Origin: Methylococcaceae bacterium TMED69
GTDB taxonomy: Bacteria > Pseudomonadota > Gammaproteobacteria > Ga0077536
Reading direction: 5' to 3'
Assembly (NCBI GenBank): GCA_002170535.1
Contig: NHDW01000006.1
Span: 199,983 to 252,584, forward strand
Length of the DNA stretch: 52,602 nucleotides
Positions 38,663-47,997 of this stretch are shown here, piece by piece; positions within the stretch are counted from its first letter, which is position 1, and each line of letters begins with the position of its first letter. The notes below the pieces were generated by a model. The model made no database searches. It was not told where the DNA came from and saw only the letters and a list, made by a program, of their open reading frames with translations. The position numbers were made by a program, and so were the translations under genes.

Positions 38663-38911
38663 ATGCCATACAAACAAAAAGGCTCAAAAAAATGCACGCA
38701 ATCTGATGGTACTAAAGGTTCATACAAGACCGTCAAAAAGGACGGAACCACGCGTTGTTATAAATCAAAAAAACAATACGATGCCGCAATGGCATGGGCT
38801 CACGAGTCAGAAGACAAATCAGATGAACAGACTGATAAATTCATCGCTTTACTCGAAGAGATAAATCTACGAGTTTTTATTAGAAACATTTTAAGAATCG
38901 AGAAAAGTTAA
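38663..38911 (+). CDS. Small basic protein with C-terminal tag-like helix
   Basis: MPYKQKGSKKCTQSDG...ends LRVFIRNILRIEKS. Confidence 0.6.
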   Translation: MPYKQKGSKKCTQSDGTKGSYKTVKKDGTTRCYKSKKQYDAAMAWAHESEDKSDEQTDKFIALLEEINLRVFIRNILRIEKS

Positions 38912-39264
38912 TGATTTATTTCTTATTTGTCTTTTTATTTTCCTGCGTTAAATCGACCCACGTCGAACATATAGAACGGGCTAGGAAATCATTTGAAGCT
39001 AGCAGTTGTTTGGATAGTTTAAAAAAAAATATACTTGATTCAGATTGTACACAAATGTATTATTCTGTTGTTAACGAATTCAATATTGTCATAAGATGCC
39101 ATAAGGATGACAAGGATAGAGGGAAATTTTGGGATAATTATTTTTTTATGATTTCACCATCATATTTAGAGTATGATGTTTCAGAACAAATTTTGGTGGC
39201 AAAACACACTATATGCTTAGATAACCAAACCAGAATACAAGCTTTTCCTCCGGAGGAAAAATAA
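38911..39264 (+). CDS. Probable lipoprotein
   Basis: MIYFLFVFLFSC lipobox-like. Confidence 0.5.
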   Translation: MIYFLFVFLFSCVKSTHVEHIERARKSFEASSCLDSLKKNILDSDCTQMYYSVVNEFNIVIRCHKDDKDRGKFWDNYFFMISPSYLEYDVSEQILVAKHTICLDNQTRIQAFPPEEK

Positions 39265-39267
39265 ACT

Positions 39268-39615
39268 ATGAATATCACAAAATCACAGATTAGAAGAATT
39301 ATTAGAGAGGTCGTCGAGGAAGAAGAAATTAATCCTTACGGTACCGGAAACTATTCCTATTACGACGAAGACGAAAACGAAGATATAATAGGCCATACGT
39401 GACTGAAGCATGGTAAGGTTCAGGATGAATCTTTAAGAGAAGCTTTAGGAATCAAAGGAAACCCTATAGGGAAGATTGTCCATCACGATCTAGAGCCCAA
39501 TGGTACCATCAATTATTACAATATTAAAATAGGGTCAAAAATCTACAAAAGTATCCCATCTAGAATGATAGAAGCTACCGACGTAAAGGAACACAGTCAT
39601 CCTCCTACGTCATAA
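39268..39615 (+). pseudogene. Class-B tagged reading frame with in-frame TGA at 39400-39402
   Basis: MNITKSQIRRIIREVVEEEE...IIGHT*LKHGKVQDESLREALG...EHSHPPTS-TAA. Confidence 0.6.
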
Positions 39616-39618
39616 GAA

Positions 39619-40644
39619 TTAACCTTCTTTCCACTTGAACGTTCTTATTTTTATTCTGGGCTGATATCCGGAAGGAGTTTTATCAACAACCCCTTTGTAT
39701 ATGCATTCACCAGGAAACAAATAGAAAAGAAACTCTTTTTTCGGTAGGTTCATTGTAACCTGTGAAGTCGTTCTAAGATTGCCTGTCCGTCTTAACGTGT
39801 TGTTATTGGAATCAATTGAATGTTTTCTAGAAAGCATTGCTCGAGCTACATTAGAATAATCATCAATTCCTGACAAGCACTTTTCAGCCGTTGATTTTCT
39901 GATAACACTAGATTCATAATCTATCGGTTTGTATTCTTTATTGTATCCAGCATCAGAATATGTGTGGCCGTGATTTGTTCGAACATCCCAACCAGTGGTT
40001 GGATCCAGTTTCTCTACAACCGCAGGATGAGAACTGGTGCACTCTATAGAGTATAAATCTTTTGGGCAACCAACAAACGTGTGGCCTTCTACACCCGGGG
40101 CTTTGCCATTGATAATTTTTAATGCTGATTCTGAGGTTTTTTCTTCTAGGGCTTTTTTTATTATTTCGCCATAAGAGCTTTGGGTGCCGGCTTGTTCTGG
40201 ATTTTCGTCTTCATAAACCATTAAGGTAGAATTTAAAATCCCAACACCGTGACTGTTCATTCCCTCTAAAAAACCCGTTTTTGAATCAACCATATAAACT
40301 AGTTCGGTGTTATCTGGGGTCAGCTCCCTAACTATTTTTATTATCGGTCTATAATTTCTGTCACGAGTTTTTGATAGTACGTGTTGGTTGCCAGTTTGCC
40401 CGGCCACAACTATGCATTCATTCATTAGATTATTTTTGTATGTGCCTAAAATAATCTCTTGGATTGTCCGCCTCAATAGAGACTCCTCTATTAGCCCCAT
40501 ATCCATTAGATAGTCATATATGATGTCTGATACATGTTTGTCTCCAGACCACCCTCTAGATGGTCCTGAGGGCCATCCACCATGTGATGTGGATCGGTCT
40601 AGCATAAGGTTTGACTTGTTTGCCTTAGGCATTGCTGTTCTCAA
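39619..40644 (-). CDS. Ntn-hydrolase-like (C45 acyltransferase-like) protein with internal tag-like helix
   Basis: ECIVVAGQTGNQHVLSKTRDRNY...GFLEGMNSHGVGILNSTL; upstream LLRRTIQEIIL. Confidence 0.45.
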   Translation of the reverse strand: MRTAMPKANKSNLMLDRSTSHGGWPSGPSRGWSGDKHVSDIIYDYLMDMGLIEESLLRRTIQEIILGTYKNNLMNECIVVAGQTGNQHVLSKTRDRNYRPIIKIVRELTPDNTELVYMVDSKTGFLEGMNSHGVGILNSTLMVYEDENPEQAGTQSSYGEIIKKALEEKTSESALKIINGKAPGVEGHTFVGCPKDLYSIECTSSHPAVVEKLDPTTGWDVRTNHGHTYSDAGYNKEYKPIDYESSVIRKSTAEKCLSGIDDYSNVARAMLSRKHSIDSNNNTLRRTGNLRTTSQVTMNLPKKEFLFYLFPGECIYKGVVDKTPSGYQPRIKIRTFKWKEG

Positions 40645-41188
40645 GAATATATTTTACAATTTGTCTTAAAATATTATCTTTTCTTTTTGCTTCAACAAGA
40701 ACACAGACAGAAGAATAAGATATGTTTTTATTGTTCTCTTCATTGAATGTATCAACAACTTCTTCTAACATTTTAATGTTTTTATTGCAGTCTTCGTAAA
40801 CGACTACTCTTCCATATTGTTTTTGATACAGTTTTCGGATCAACCATCTAGCTTTACCTTCCGATCCGGAAGTTGGAACTATTTTAGGGGGTTGGATTCC
40901 AAATTTCTTTAAAAACCTCCTCACAGGAGGAGCCGATGATCTTGCTGTTACAATAAAGACGTTTTCTCTTCCCTCAGACTCCATAGCAGAAACCATGTCC
41001 TCTACCGTGGAATCGATTAGAGATCCTTCGGGCACTGATTCAAATTCCGAGAAATCTATTTTGTCACCTGGAGCTGATCTGTATTTTGCAAATTCTCTAG
41101 ATGTTAGCCTTAAATTATCGTTGACGACGACATGTGAATCTGTTAATGCCAGCGTGTCATCAAAATCAAATATATAAAGAGTTTTCAC
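40625..41188 (-). CDS. HAD-superfamily hydrolase with C-terminal tag-like helix
   Basis: LYIFDFDDTLALTDSHV...FIVTARS...VVVYEDC; ends ILRQIVKYILENSNA. Confidence 0.7.
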   Translation of the reverse strand: MKTLYIFDFDDTLALTDSHVVVNDNLRLTSREFAKYRSAPGDKIDFSEFESVPEGSLIDSTVEDMVSAMESEGRENVFIVTARSSAPPVRRFLKKFGIQPPKIVPTSGSEGKARWLIRKLYQKQYGRVVVYEDCNKNIKMLEEVVDTFNEENNKNISYSSVCVLVEAKRKDNILRQIVKYILENSNA

Positions 41189-41197
41189 ATAATCCTC

Positions 41198-41536
41198 CTA
41201 TGGAAGATGAATATACCCAAAAGGATCATCCTCCACCTCTCGAGGATAATAAATATATTCCACTACGTTTCCATCTGGGTCCTTACAATATAAATATGCG
41301 CTTCCATCTCTATGATACTTGATTTTTCCTTCTGGAAAATCTTTTAGGGAGCTTACCTCGATTGCAACATGGTTTGGATGCTGATTAGGCAACGTTAATG
41401 CTAGTTTTGTATTTTCGCACTTAAGCATTGCCCATGTTTCGTCGATGTATTCTATTGTAAATCCAAAATTATTTTTATACCATTCTGAAGATGTTTTAAT
41501 GTTACTTACATTAATCGCGATATGGTCTATTTTCAT
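41198..41536 (-). CDS. Glyoxalase/VOC-family protein
   Basis: IDHIAINVSNIKTSSEWYKNNFGF...YLYCKDPDGNVVEY. Confidence 0.8.
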   Translation of the reverse strand: MKIDHIAINVSNIKTSSEWYKNNFGFTIEYIDETWAMLKCENTKLALTLPNQHPNHVAIEVSSLKDFPEGKIKYHRDGSAYLYCKDPDGNVVEYIYYPREVEDDPFGYIHLP

Positions 41537-42062
41537 TTTTCCTCTTTTGTGTTATTGACAAAATTTTGTTTTTAATTATTACATGTTTAATAATTTCTTT
41601 TTTTTGGCCCTTGTATTTTTTTCTAGTTCCAAAAACATAGTCAAACCAAGGTCTTCTGACGCCCCAATTTGCATTTTGGTTGGGAGCCAAATGATGGTCG
41701 TAATGCCATGGGCAATAATTTCTTGCCCAAGATAAATCAGAGTGTGCCTTTCTGTGAATCCAGTAGTATTCAAGAGAACAAATTATCAATGCTGCATAAG
41801 CATAAGGATATATAAGAACCACTGGTAAATGGATAACGCCTAAAAGCAAAAGACCTTTTATTTCTGGATCTCCTCTAAGCGATTTGGGTTCTAAATATTT
41901 TGGGTCTATCATCATATATTTTCTAGATACTTTATGGTGCTCAGCAAAATGAGTTTTAAACCATTTTTTTCTTTTAGGGTTGTGCAACAAGTATCTATGT
42001 AAAATGTACTCAAGTAGGTGTGAATATAAAAATGCCAATATTATCTGTAGTATAACTTCCAT
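41511..42062 (-). CDS. Fatty-acid hydroxylase / sterol desaturase-like membrane protein
   Basis: HRYLLH, HFAEHH, HRKAH, WHYDHH histidine boxes with hydrophobic segments. Confidence 0.8.
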   Translation of the reverse strand: MEVILQIILAFLYSHLLEYILHRYLLHNPKRKKWFKTHFAEHHKVSRKYMMIDPKYLEPKSLRGDPEIKGLLLLGVIHLPVVLIYPYAYAALIICSLEYYWIHRKAHSDLSWARNYCPWHYDHHLAPNQNANWGVRRPWFDYVFGTRKKYKGQKKEIIKHVIIKNKILSITQKRKNENRPYRD

Positions 42063-42070
42063 GAAAAAAA

Positions 42071-42100
42071 CCCTCCTACTAATAAATAGGAGGGTGTTTT
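42071..42100. terminator. Rho-independent terminator
   Basis: CCCTCCTA...TAGGAGGG flanked by A7 and T runs. Confidence 0.75.
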
Positions 42101-42351
42101 TATTTTTCGTTCAATAAAATACAAAGTTTTTCTAAATTATTTATTCTGTCAGCTAGTTCGGTCAAAAGCACGTCTGTTGATATATCAAAAATAGCCGACT
42201 CTCCTTCGGCTCTAGAAACTAAGTCTGCAGCAATATCATCTGTCGTTAAAGTCATTGCAGATATTAATTCATCAGAATCAAATCTTATTGGAATTGACTC
42301 TTCTTTCTTTTTTTTCGGTAAATAATCTAATAAATTAATAATTTCTGCCAT
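42100..42351 (-). CDS. Hypothetical protein
   Basis: 83-aa ORF. Confidence 0.5.
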   Translation of the reverse strand: MAEIINLLDYLPKKKKEESIPIRFDSDELISAMTLTTDDIAADLVSRAEGESAIFDISTDVLLTELADRINNLEKLCILLNEK

Positions 42352-42354
42352 ATC

Positions 42355-42591
42355 TCATGTCCTGTCATCAAGGTCAATAATATCTAAATGAGCTATAATT
42401 CTTGGTAGGCTCCACCCATCTTCCTTTAGTGTTTGAGCTATTTCCTCTAATGATTCTGAAGTCAGATACTCCGGCCTGGTAGAAAGTCTTTTAATAACCT
42501 CTTCCAATTGTAACATCTGCTCTCTTTTAGAAAGCTGCTCATACCTTCTTTCAAGGTATCGGATTACTCTTATTGTTTCTGGGTCTTTCAT
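42355..42591 (-). CDS. Hypothetical protein
   Basis: 78-aa ORF. Confidence 0.5.
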   Translation of the reverse strand: MKDPETIRVIRYLERRYEQLSKREQMLQLEEVIKRLSTRPEYLTSESLEEIAQTLKEDGWSLPRIIAHLDIIDLDDRT

Positions 42592-42820
42592 TTTTTGGTT
42601 CCGGGTGGGAAATCATTACGTTTAACTGTTCCTCTAGTTGTTCGTAAATCATTTTCGCTAACATAATCTCTTCTTCGTTTTCTGTTTCCTCTAGAAGTTT
42701 TTCTATATCTTCCATTTCTTTTAAAATTTGCTGAAATGCATATGATCTTGCTAATCCATAGGCAAATGATGCCGCAAATTTTTCAGCTTTTGCAAATGGG
42801 CCAACCTGTATGTTTAGCAT
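42551..42820 (-). CDS. Hypothetical protein
   Basis: 89-aa ORF. Confidence 0.5.
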   Translation of the reverse strand: MLNIQVGPFAKAEKFAASFAYGLARSYAFQQILKEMEDIEKLLEETENEEEIMLAKMIYEQLEEQLNVMISHPEPKNERPRNNKSNPIP

Positions 42821-42856
42821 GTTTTTTCTCCAAATTCCAGTTCTATATAATTCTAA

Positions 42857-43423
42857 TTATCTTTTAAAAGATTTGCGTAACTCCCTTTGTTTCTTTTTTC
42901 TTATTTTTTGGTACTTCTTAATAAGTAAACTAGCAGACATTCTGTTCATTCTTTTGTTGAATGTATATCCATCCAGATGATCGCATTCATGTTGAATTGC
43001 TCCTGCCATTGGCCAGCCAACCTCAAACATCTTTTTTTCACCCTTTTCGTTTTGGTAGTTTACCAAAACATAGCTGCTCCGCTGAACCAGACCCGAGACA
43101 TCTGGAATTGACAAACACGATTCTCGCCACTTGGCCGGGTCACCTGAGGATTCTACTTCGGGATTAATTAAAACTAAAAAGTCACTTTTATAATCGTTTG
43201 CTTCAAAAGCTTCTTCTTCTACCTGAAATAGTCTAGGCTTAATAACAACAACTTGTTTTAAAACCCCGATTTGGTTTGCAGCAAGGCCTGCGCCGTTTGA
43301 AACATTACAAGTATCTATCAGGTCTTTAATTAAATTTTGTGTCTCTTCTCCAAAATCTTCCACCCTTTTTGCCTTTTTAAAAAGCTTTTCGTTGGGCCAC
43401 TCAAGAATCTTTCTATATGCCAT
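42857..43423 (-). CDS. def: Peptide deformylase
   Basis: GAGLAANQIGV, ESCLSIP, QHECDHLDG. Confidence 0.92.
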   Translation of the reverse strand: MAYRKILEWPNEKLFKKAKRVEDFGEETQNLIKDLIDTCNVSNGAGLAANQIGVLKQVVVIKPRLFQVEEEAFEANDYKSDFLVLINPEVESSGDPAKWRESCLSIPDVSGLVQRSSYVLVNYQNEKGEKKMFEVGWPMAGAIQHECDHLDGYTFNKRMNRMSASLLIKKYQKIRKKKQRELRKSFKR

Positions 43424-43434
43424 TTTTTTATCCT

Positions 43435-43581
43435 TTATTTATTGTTCATTTTATAGCCTAGAAAACAAAGAGATCCACAAGCAAGTGTATACAACACTGC
43501 ATAAAAATCTCCAACGAACAACCAAGCCTGAAGCAAAAATATGTTCACGAAAACACCAGACAGGTAAACGTATTTCATCAT
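43435..43581 (-). CDS. 48-aa small membrane protein
   Basis: Own translation MMKYVYLSGVFVNIFLLQAWLFVGDFYAVLYTLACGSLCFLGYKMNNK. Confidence 0.5.
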   Translation of the reverse strand: MMKYVYLSGVFVNIFLLQAWLFVGDFYAVLYTLACGSLCFLGYKMNNK

Positions 43582-43862
43582 TTTTTAGTTGCGGCTTTTT
43601 TTCTATATGTTCTTTTTTTTGCCGGAGCGCTCTTTGAAGGAGGAGTGGTTTTTTTACTTGTCCTACTTCTAGGTTTTGGTTTGTTTTCCGCTGGTGGAAA
43701 AGCCACCACGCGAGCTTTATTGTAATCTGATTCTTCTGGCGGTTGTACCCTCATCAGATTACACCATTCTACCAATTTTTCGTATTTATCAAAATTCTTA
43801 ACTTTTATTAAGTTATCTAAATTTATATTTCTTCTCTTAGAAAAAAAATTCCATGCGACCAT
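43578..43862 (-). CDS. Hypothetical protein with histone-H1-like basic tail
   Basis: Tail KPRSRTSKKTTPPSKSAPAKKRTYRKKAATKK. Confidence 0.55.
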   Translation of the reverse strand: MVAWNFFSKRRNINLDNLIKVKNFDKYEKLVEWCNLMRVQPPEESDYNKARVVAFPPAENKPKPRSRTSKKTTPPSKSAPAKKRTYRKKAATKK

Positions 43863-43864
43863 TT

Positions 43865-44164
43865 TTAAACCTCCGGGGCATTTAATAAATCAATCATTTC
43901 TTTTCTTTGTGTTTCAATGATTTTCATTACTATTTTTGTTTTAGTCTTATCTAGAACTTTTCCCAATTCAGACTCAACTAAAATAAATATGTCTTTATAT
44001 GATTTTGCATCAAATTGAAGGTCTTGTAAAATTTGACAAGCCTGGTCAAGGGACGAGGACAATTCGTCCTCGTCCCAATTGCAGGCTTCAAGCAATTCGG
44101 TCTGACACGAAAGTGCCATGAGATTGTTTCTGATTAAATCAAATATCGACGTTACTTTTTGCAT
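43865..44164 (-). CDS. Hypothetical protein
   Basis: 99-aa ORF. Confidence 0.5.
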   Translation of the reverse strand: MQKVTSIFDLIRNNLMALSCQTELLEACNWDEDELSSSLDQACQILQDLQFDAKSYKDIFILVESELGKVLDKTKTKIVMKIIETQRKEMIDLLNAPEV

Positions 44165-44414
44165 CTTGCATCAAGTCCGCGATGGCAGTTTGAAAACGAG
44201 CGTTAGCTGCGATTTCTTCGGCGGGTCGACCGGTGATCGCCTCCATTGGTTTTGCTAGTTTTACCATTGCTCGCATGAAATAATTTCTTGCAGATGCATG
44301 GTTCATCTTGTGGCCCTGAGCGGTCATGATTTCAGAGATCTCTCTGTAACCTTTGCCGTTCAGCCCTACGGTTGCATATCCGTTTTCGTGTTTCATTCCT
44401 TTTGGCATACTCAT
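44139..44414 (-). CDS. HTH protein resembling sigma region 4.2
   Basis: YREISEIMTAQGHKMNHASARNYFMRAMVKLAKPM. Confidence 0.5.
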   Translation of the reverse strand: MSMPKGMKHENGYATVGLNGKGYREISEIMTAQGHKMNHASARNYFMRAMVKLAKPMEAITGRPAEEIAANARFQTAIADLMQDAKSNVDI

Positions 44415-44428
44415 GTTTTCTCCGTGGT

Positions 44429-45148
44429 TTAAGATACTTTGTATTGTGGGTTGTTGTCGTCTTCTGTGATACCAAAACGCAATCGAAGAACCTGTTCTTC
44501 CTGAGGCTTTAGTGAACTAAATGCCTCTCTGATCAAGCTCATCATTTTTTTTGCGTCGATTTCCATGTCGATGTTTGGAGAATCTTCATCTTCGATCATA
44601 TCAGCGTAGGTTCGACCTCCTTCAACACCTCCAACTGGAGAGTCAATATTGATAGGCCACTGCATTCCTGTTCTTAGATCTTCGACTTGAGATTCTTTGA
44701 TCCCCAAATAATCTGCCACTTCTGAATTTGATGGCATCTCATTGAATTCCTCTTCATACTCTTTACGGAAATTGTTTATTTTCCAAATCATATGCCGAGA
44801 TCCAGCTGGAAATTTAATATGACCTTGAATCGCCAGGTACCGCCGAATAGACTGTCGAATCCACCAGCACGCGTATGTTGAAAACCTAAACCCCTTCTTG
44901 TGATCGAATCGGTCGACGGCCTTGATCAATCCAATGTTTGCCTCTTGGATGATATCCTCCATAGGAAAACCAGTCTGCTTGTACTTATTTGCAATGGAAA
45001 GTGCTAGCCGTAGATTGCTTGAAATCATAAGATCCCTAGCTTGGTTGTCCCCTTTTTCAATTTTTTGAGCAAGTGTTTTTTCTTGCTGTTTTGTCAAAAG
45101 CTTGAAGCTTCCGACGTCGCCATAATATGCTTTTAGCGTTTCTGACAT
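44429..45148 (-). CDS. Sigma-70 family factor lacking region 4.2
   Basis: DLMISSNLRLALSIANKYKQTGFPMEDIIQEANIGLIKAVDRFDHKKGFRFSTYACWWIRQSIRR; ends LRLRFGITEDDNNPQYKVS. Confidence 0.88.
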   Translation of the reverse strand: MSETLKAYYGDVGSFKLLTKQQEKTLAQKIEKGDNQARDLMISSNLRLALSIANKYKQTGFPMEDIIQEANIGLIKAVDRFDHKKGFRFSTYACWWIRQSIRRYLAIQGHIKFPAGSRHMIWKINNFRKEYEEEFNEMPSNSEVADYLGIKESQVEDLRTGMQWPINIDSPVGGVEGGRTYADMIEDEDSPNIDMEIDAKKMMSLIREAFSSLKPQEEQVLRLRFGITEDDNNPQYKVS

Positions 45149-45243
45149 ATGTACTCCCGTTTTTGTTGGTGATGATAAGATTACTATTACTATAGTAATT
45201 TAATCACATAAAGGGGATGTTACACCCTTTTTTAGTAAAAAAA

Positions 45244-45429
45244 TTATTTATTTTTTGCTCCTTGCATAAGCTGAATGTGAAGCTGAGTATAGCAAATATC
45301 AACTTGGATTTTCTTTACCAAATCCCTTTTCTTTTTCTTCTTTGCTTCCCTAAGCTGACCAAACAGCTTCCTTTCCTTGTTTTTTAGTTCAAATAGATCG
45401 TACAGTGGATTAGACTTTCGTTTTTCCAT
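45244..45429 (-). CDS. Small basic protein
   Basis: 61-aa ORF. Confidence 0.45.
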   Translation of the reverse strand: MEKRKSNPLYDLFELKNKERKLFGQLREAKKKKKRDLVKKIQVDICYTQLHIQLMQGAKNK

Positions 45430-45444
45430 TTTAAAATTTGACCC

Positions 45445-47064
45445 CTATTCATATAAGTCAGTTTCATGTTTTGTGTTATCTTCTATTGAGTGCATTGCGC
45501 ATGCAACAGACAAAAGATTGTCTGCAGCGGATGTGGCGTGCTTTAAAGCAGAAACCACAACAAGTGTCGGATCAATTACTCCTTGATCAAAAAGATTGAC
45601 CCAAACGTTTTTTCTTGCATCAAAACCCTTAGGGCTTTTGCAAGACAAAGTTTTTTCAACAATAATGTCAGGAACTTCACCAGCATTTTTTGAAATTTGC
45701 CTGATTGGCTCCTCACAAGCTTTTTTTACTATGTTAAATCCTATTAATTCATCTCCCGTTAATTTTGCTTTTATTGACTTTGAAACTCTTAGCAATGCAG
45801 AACCGCCACCGTCTAGTATTCCGGAATTAACTGCTGCTCTAGTAGCATAAAGAGCATCTTCCACTCTGTCTTTTCTTTCTCTTAATTCTGCCTCTGTGGA
45901 TCCTCCCACTCTTAAAACTGCTACACCACCTGACAACCTTGACAGCCTGCGGCGGTGCATTGCTTCCTCATCTGTTGTCATTACAGAATTTTCTAAATTT
46001 GACTTTATTTCTTTGCAGTGTTTCTTGAGCTCACTTTTTTCTACATTTGATCCAACAATTATTGTTTCATTCCTACTAATAATTATTTTTTCACACTTTC
46101 CTAAATCATCTATTTGTATGGTTGTCAAATCAGAACTATTTGAAGGTGTTATAACTTTTGTTCCAAGAAGTTTTGCCAAATCATCCATTGCATAAATCCT
46201 TCCCTGTCCAAACTCTGGAGCTCGGATTACACATATATTAAGAATACCTTTTTGACTATTTGCTGTACAGGCATTAAGTGCCTCTCCGTCGACATCCTCT
46301 GCAATAATTAAAAATGGCCTATTTGCTTGGTGTACTTTTTCCAAAATTGGAATCAGATCCTTAATTGTAGAAAAACTTCTATTTGCTAATAATACAACAG
46401 GTTTTGCCATTATACAAGAATTTCTGGATTTATCATTGATGAAATATGGAGATAAAAATCCTCTGTTAATTCTTGTCCCTTCTACTTTGAGAAGAGATGT
46501 TTTAAAACCTTTTGCCTCTTCTACGGTAATAGTTCCATCTCGGCCAACTGCTTCCATTGCCTCGCAAATAAGTTTTCCAATTTCGGATTCGCCATTAGCA
46601 CTAATAGTTCCAACTTGAATAATCTCCTCATTGGATTTTACCTCTTTTGATCGCTGATACAGCCCATCAATTATTAAACCAGAAGCGTGCTTTATACCGT
46701 TTCTCACTTTTACTGGATTATTGCCGGCATTAATTGCACGGAGACCATGGGAAAATATAGAGTGAGCCAAAACAGTAGCTGTTGTAGTTCCATCTCCTGC
46801 TATGTCAGCAGCGCCTTGGGCTGCTTCCTTTACTAATTGAACACCCAAATTTTCCATTTTGTCTGGAAGGTTTACCGCTTTTGCCACGGTAACTCCATCT
46901 TTTGTTAGAATAGGTACCTGACCAGGCCTTTCAATAACAACATTAAGTCCTCCAGGACCCATTGTGACACTAACAGCCTGACTCAGCTGCCTCACTCCCT
47001 TTAGTAAGACCTCTCTGGCTTCCTGATCAAATACAAGATTTTTAGGTTTTATATTAAAATCCAT
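45445..47064 (-). CDS. groEL: Cpn60 chaperonin (GroEL family)
   Basis: VTMGPGGLNVVIE, KDGVTVAKAV, AGDGTTTATVLA, 539 aa; no GGM tail. Confidence 0.93.
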   Translation of the reverse strand: MDFNIKPKNLVFDQEAREVLLKGVRQLSQAVSVTMGPGGLNVVIERPGQVPILTKDGVTVAKAVNLPDKMENLGVQLVKEAAQGAADIAGDGTTTATVLAHSIFSHGLRAINAGNNPVKVRNGIKHASGLIIDGLYQRSKEVKSNEEIIQVGTISANGESEIGKLICEAMEAVGRDGTITVEEAKGFKTSLLKVEGTRINRGFLSPYFINDKSRNSCIMAKPVVLLANRSFSTIKDLIPILEKVHQANRPFLIIAEDVDGEALNACTANSQKGILNICVIRAPEFGQGRIYAMDDLAKLLGTKVITPSNSSDLTTIQIDDLGKCEKIIISRNETIIVGSNVEKSELKKHCKEIKSNLENSVMTTDEEAMHRRRLSRLSGGVAVLRVGGSTEAELRERKDRVEDALYATRAAVNSGILDGGGSALLRVSKSIKAKLTGDELIGFNIVKKACEEPIRQISKNAGEVPDIIVEKTLSCKSPKGFDARKNVWVNLFDQGVIDPTLVVVSALKHATSAADNLLSVACAMHSIEDNTKHETDLYE

Positions 47065-47072
47065 TTATATTC

Positions 47073-47267
47073 TTAGCCTTTTAAGATTTTCTTCTGTGTA
47101 CTTTCCTTTAGGAGATCAGCAGATTTTCCAATAATCCTTCTTTCCTGAGTGATGACATTCTTGGCTAGAAGAATATCTCCTTCTAGAATAGCAATTTCGT
47201 TTTCTGAAATTACTCCTTCGGTTCGAAGGGACTGTAATTGTGCTGCCGTTGCTACTTGTTCTGACAT
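47073..47267 (-). CDS. Hypothetical protein
   Basis: 64-aa ORF. Confidence 0.5.
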   Translation of the reverse strand: MSEQVATAAQLQSLRTEGVISENEIAILEGDILLAKNVITQERRIIGKSADLLKESTQKKILKG

Positions 47268-47276
47268 TTTTTTCTC

Positions 47277-47723
47277 CTAAAAATTTGGCATTTTAATTCT
47301 GGCTTTTGTGCCATTTTCTAATTCTACGTAATGATAATCTTCTTCATCTGAGATATTGTTATCTACTGTTGAAACCTTTTCGGTCCTGTTTTGCTCTTTT
47401 GTTTTAGGTGGGATTTCTTCTTTATCTTCAGGCCAGCATTTATTTATCAGCATCTCTGCTTTATCAACCATGTTCTGTATTGCATTCTTTGCCGAGTCTA
47501 ACATAAAATTTTGAGCTTGTTCAGCCGAATCAAATATCTCGCCATCGATTGTTTCAATAGAAACAATTTGTGAAGTTCTTTTTGTGCCGGCAGACTGAAG
47601 CCTATAAGTAGTTTCGGTCCCAGAAAGAGATTTTTTTATAACCTCTTCTACAACCCTATATACTCTTAATCCAGGTCGTTCAGTTCCAACAACCCAAAGG
47701 ATATTTCCAACATCATACTTCAC
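47277..47723 (-). CDS. Hypothetical protein, N-terminal barrel-like segment
   Basis: YDVGNILWVVGTERPGLRVYRVVEEV. Confidence 0.5.
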   Translation of the reverse strand: MKYDVGNILWVVGTERPGLRVYRVVEEVIKKSLSGTETTYRLQSAGTKRTSQIVSIETIDGEIFDSAEQAQNFMLDSAKNAIQNMVDKAEMLINKCWPEDKEEIPPKTKEQNRTEKVSTVDNNISDEEDYHYVELENGTKARIKMPNF

Positions 47724-47726
47724 GTT

Positions 47727-47927
47727 TTATTCCTGGCTCGCAGCTTGATCTCTAATTTGTTTTTCTAAATCGCTAGAGTCTACTAAAACCTCTGTCCCGT
47801 TCTGTTGCTTATAAACGGTTATGTTAATTTTTTGTAAGGCGTCCCGTAATTTAGACTGGTCTCTCCAACCAGAGTATACTTCGTATGTTTTTATTAGCTT
47901 TTCAATCAGCGTATCGTGAAATTTCAT
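47727..47927 (-). CDS. Hypothetical protein
   Basis: 66-aa ORF. Confidence 0.45.
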   Translation of the reverse strand: MKFHDTLIEKLIKTYEVYSGWRDQSKLRDALQKINITVYKQQNGTEVLVDSSDLEKQIRDQAASQE

Positions 47928-47997
47928 TTTTAATCCTTAATCAAATAAAACGTTTTAATCATATCTTTATTATATTATTGTTTTTATAAATTTACAT

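Noticed and set aside
45181-45194. Palindrome-like ATTACTATAGTAAT between genes
   Set aside because: Short AT-rich palindrome, expected by chance; no partner site found
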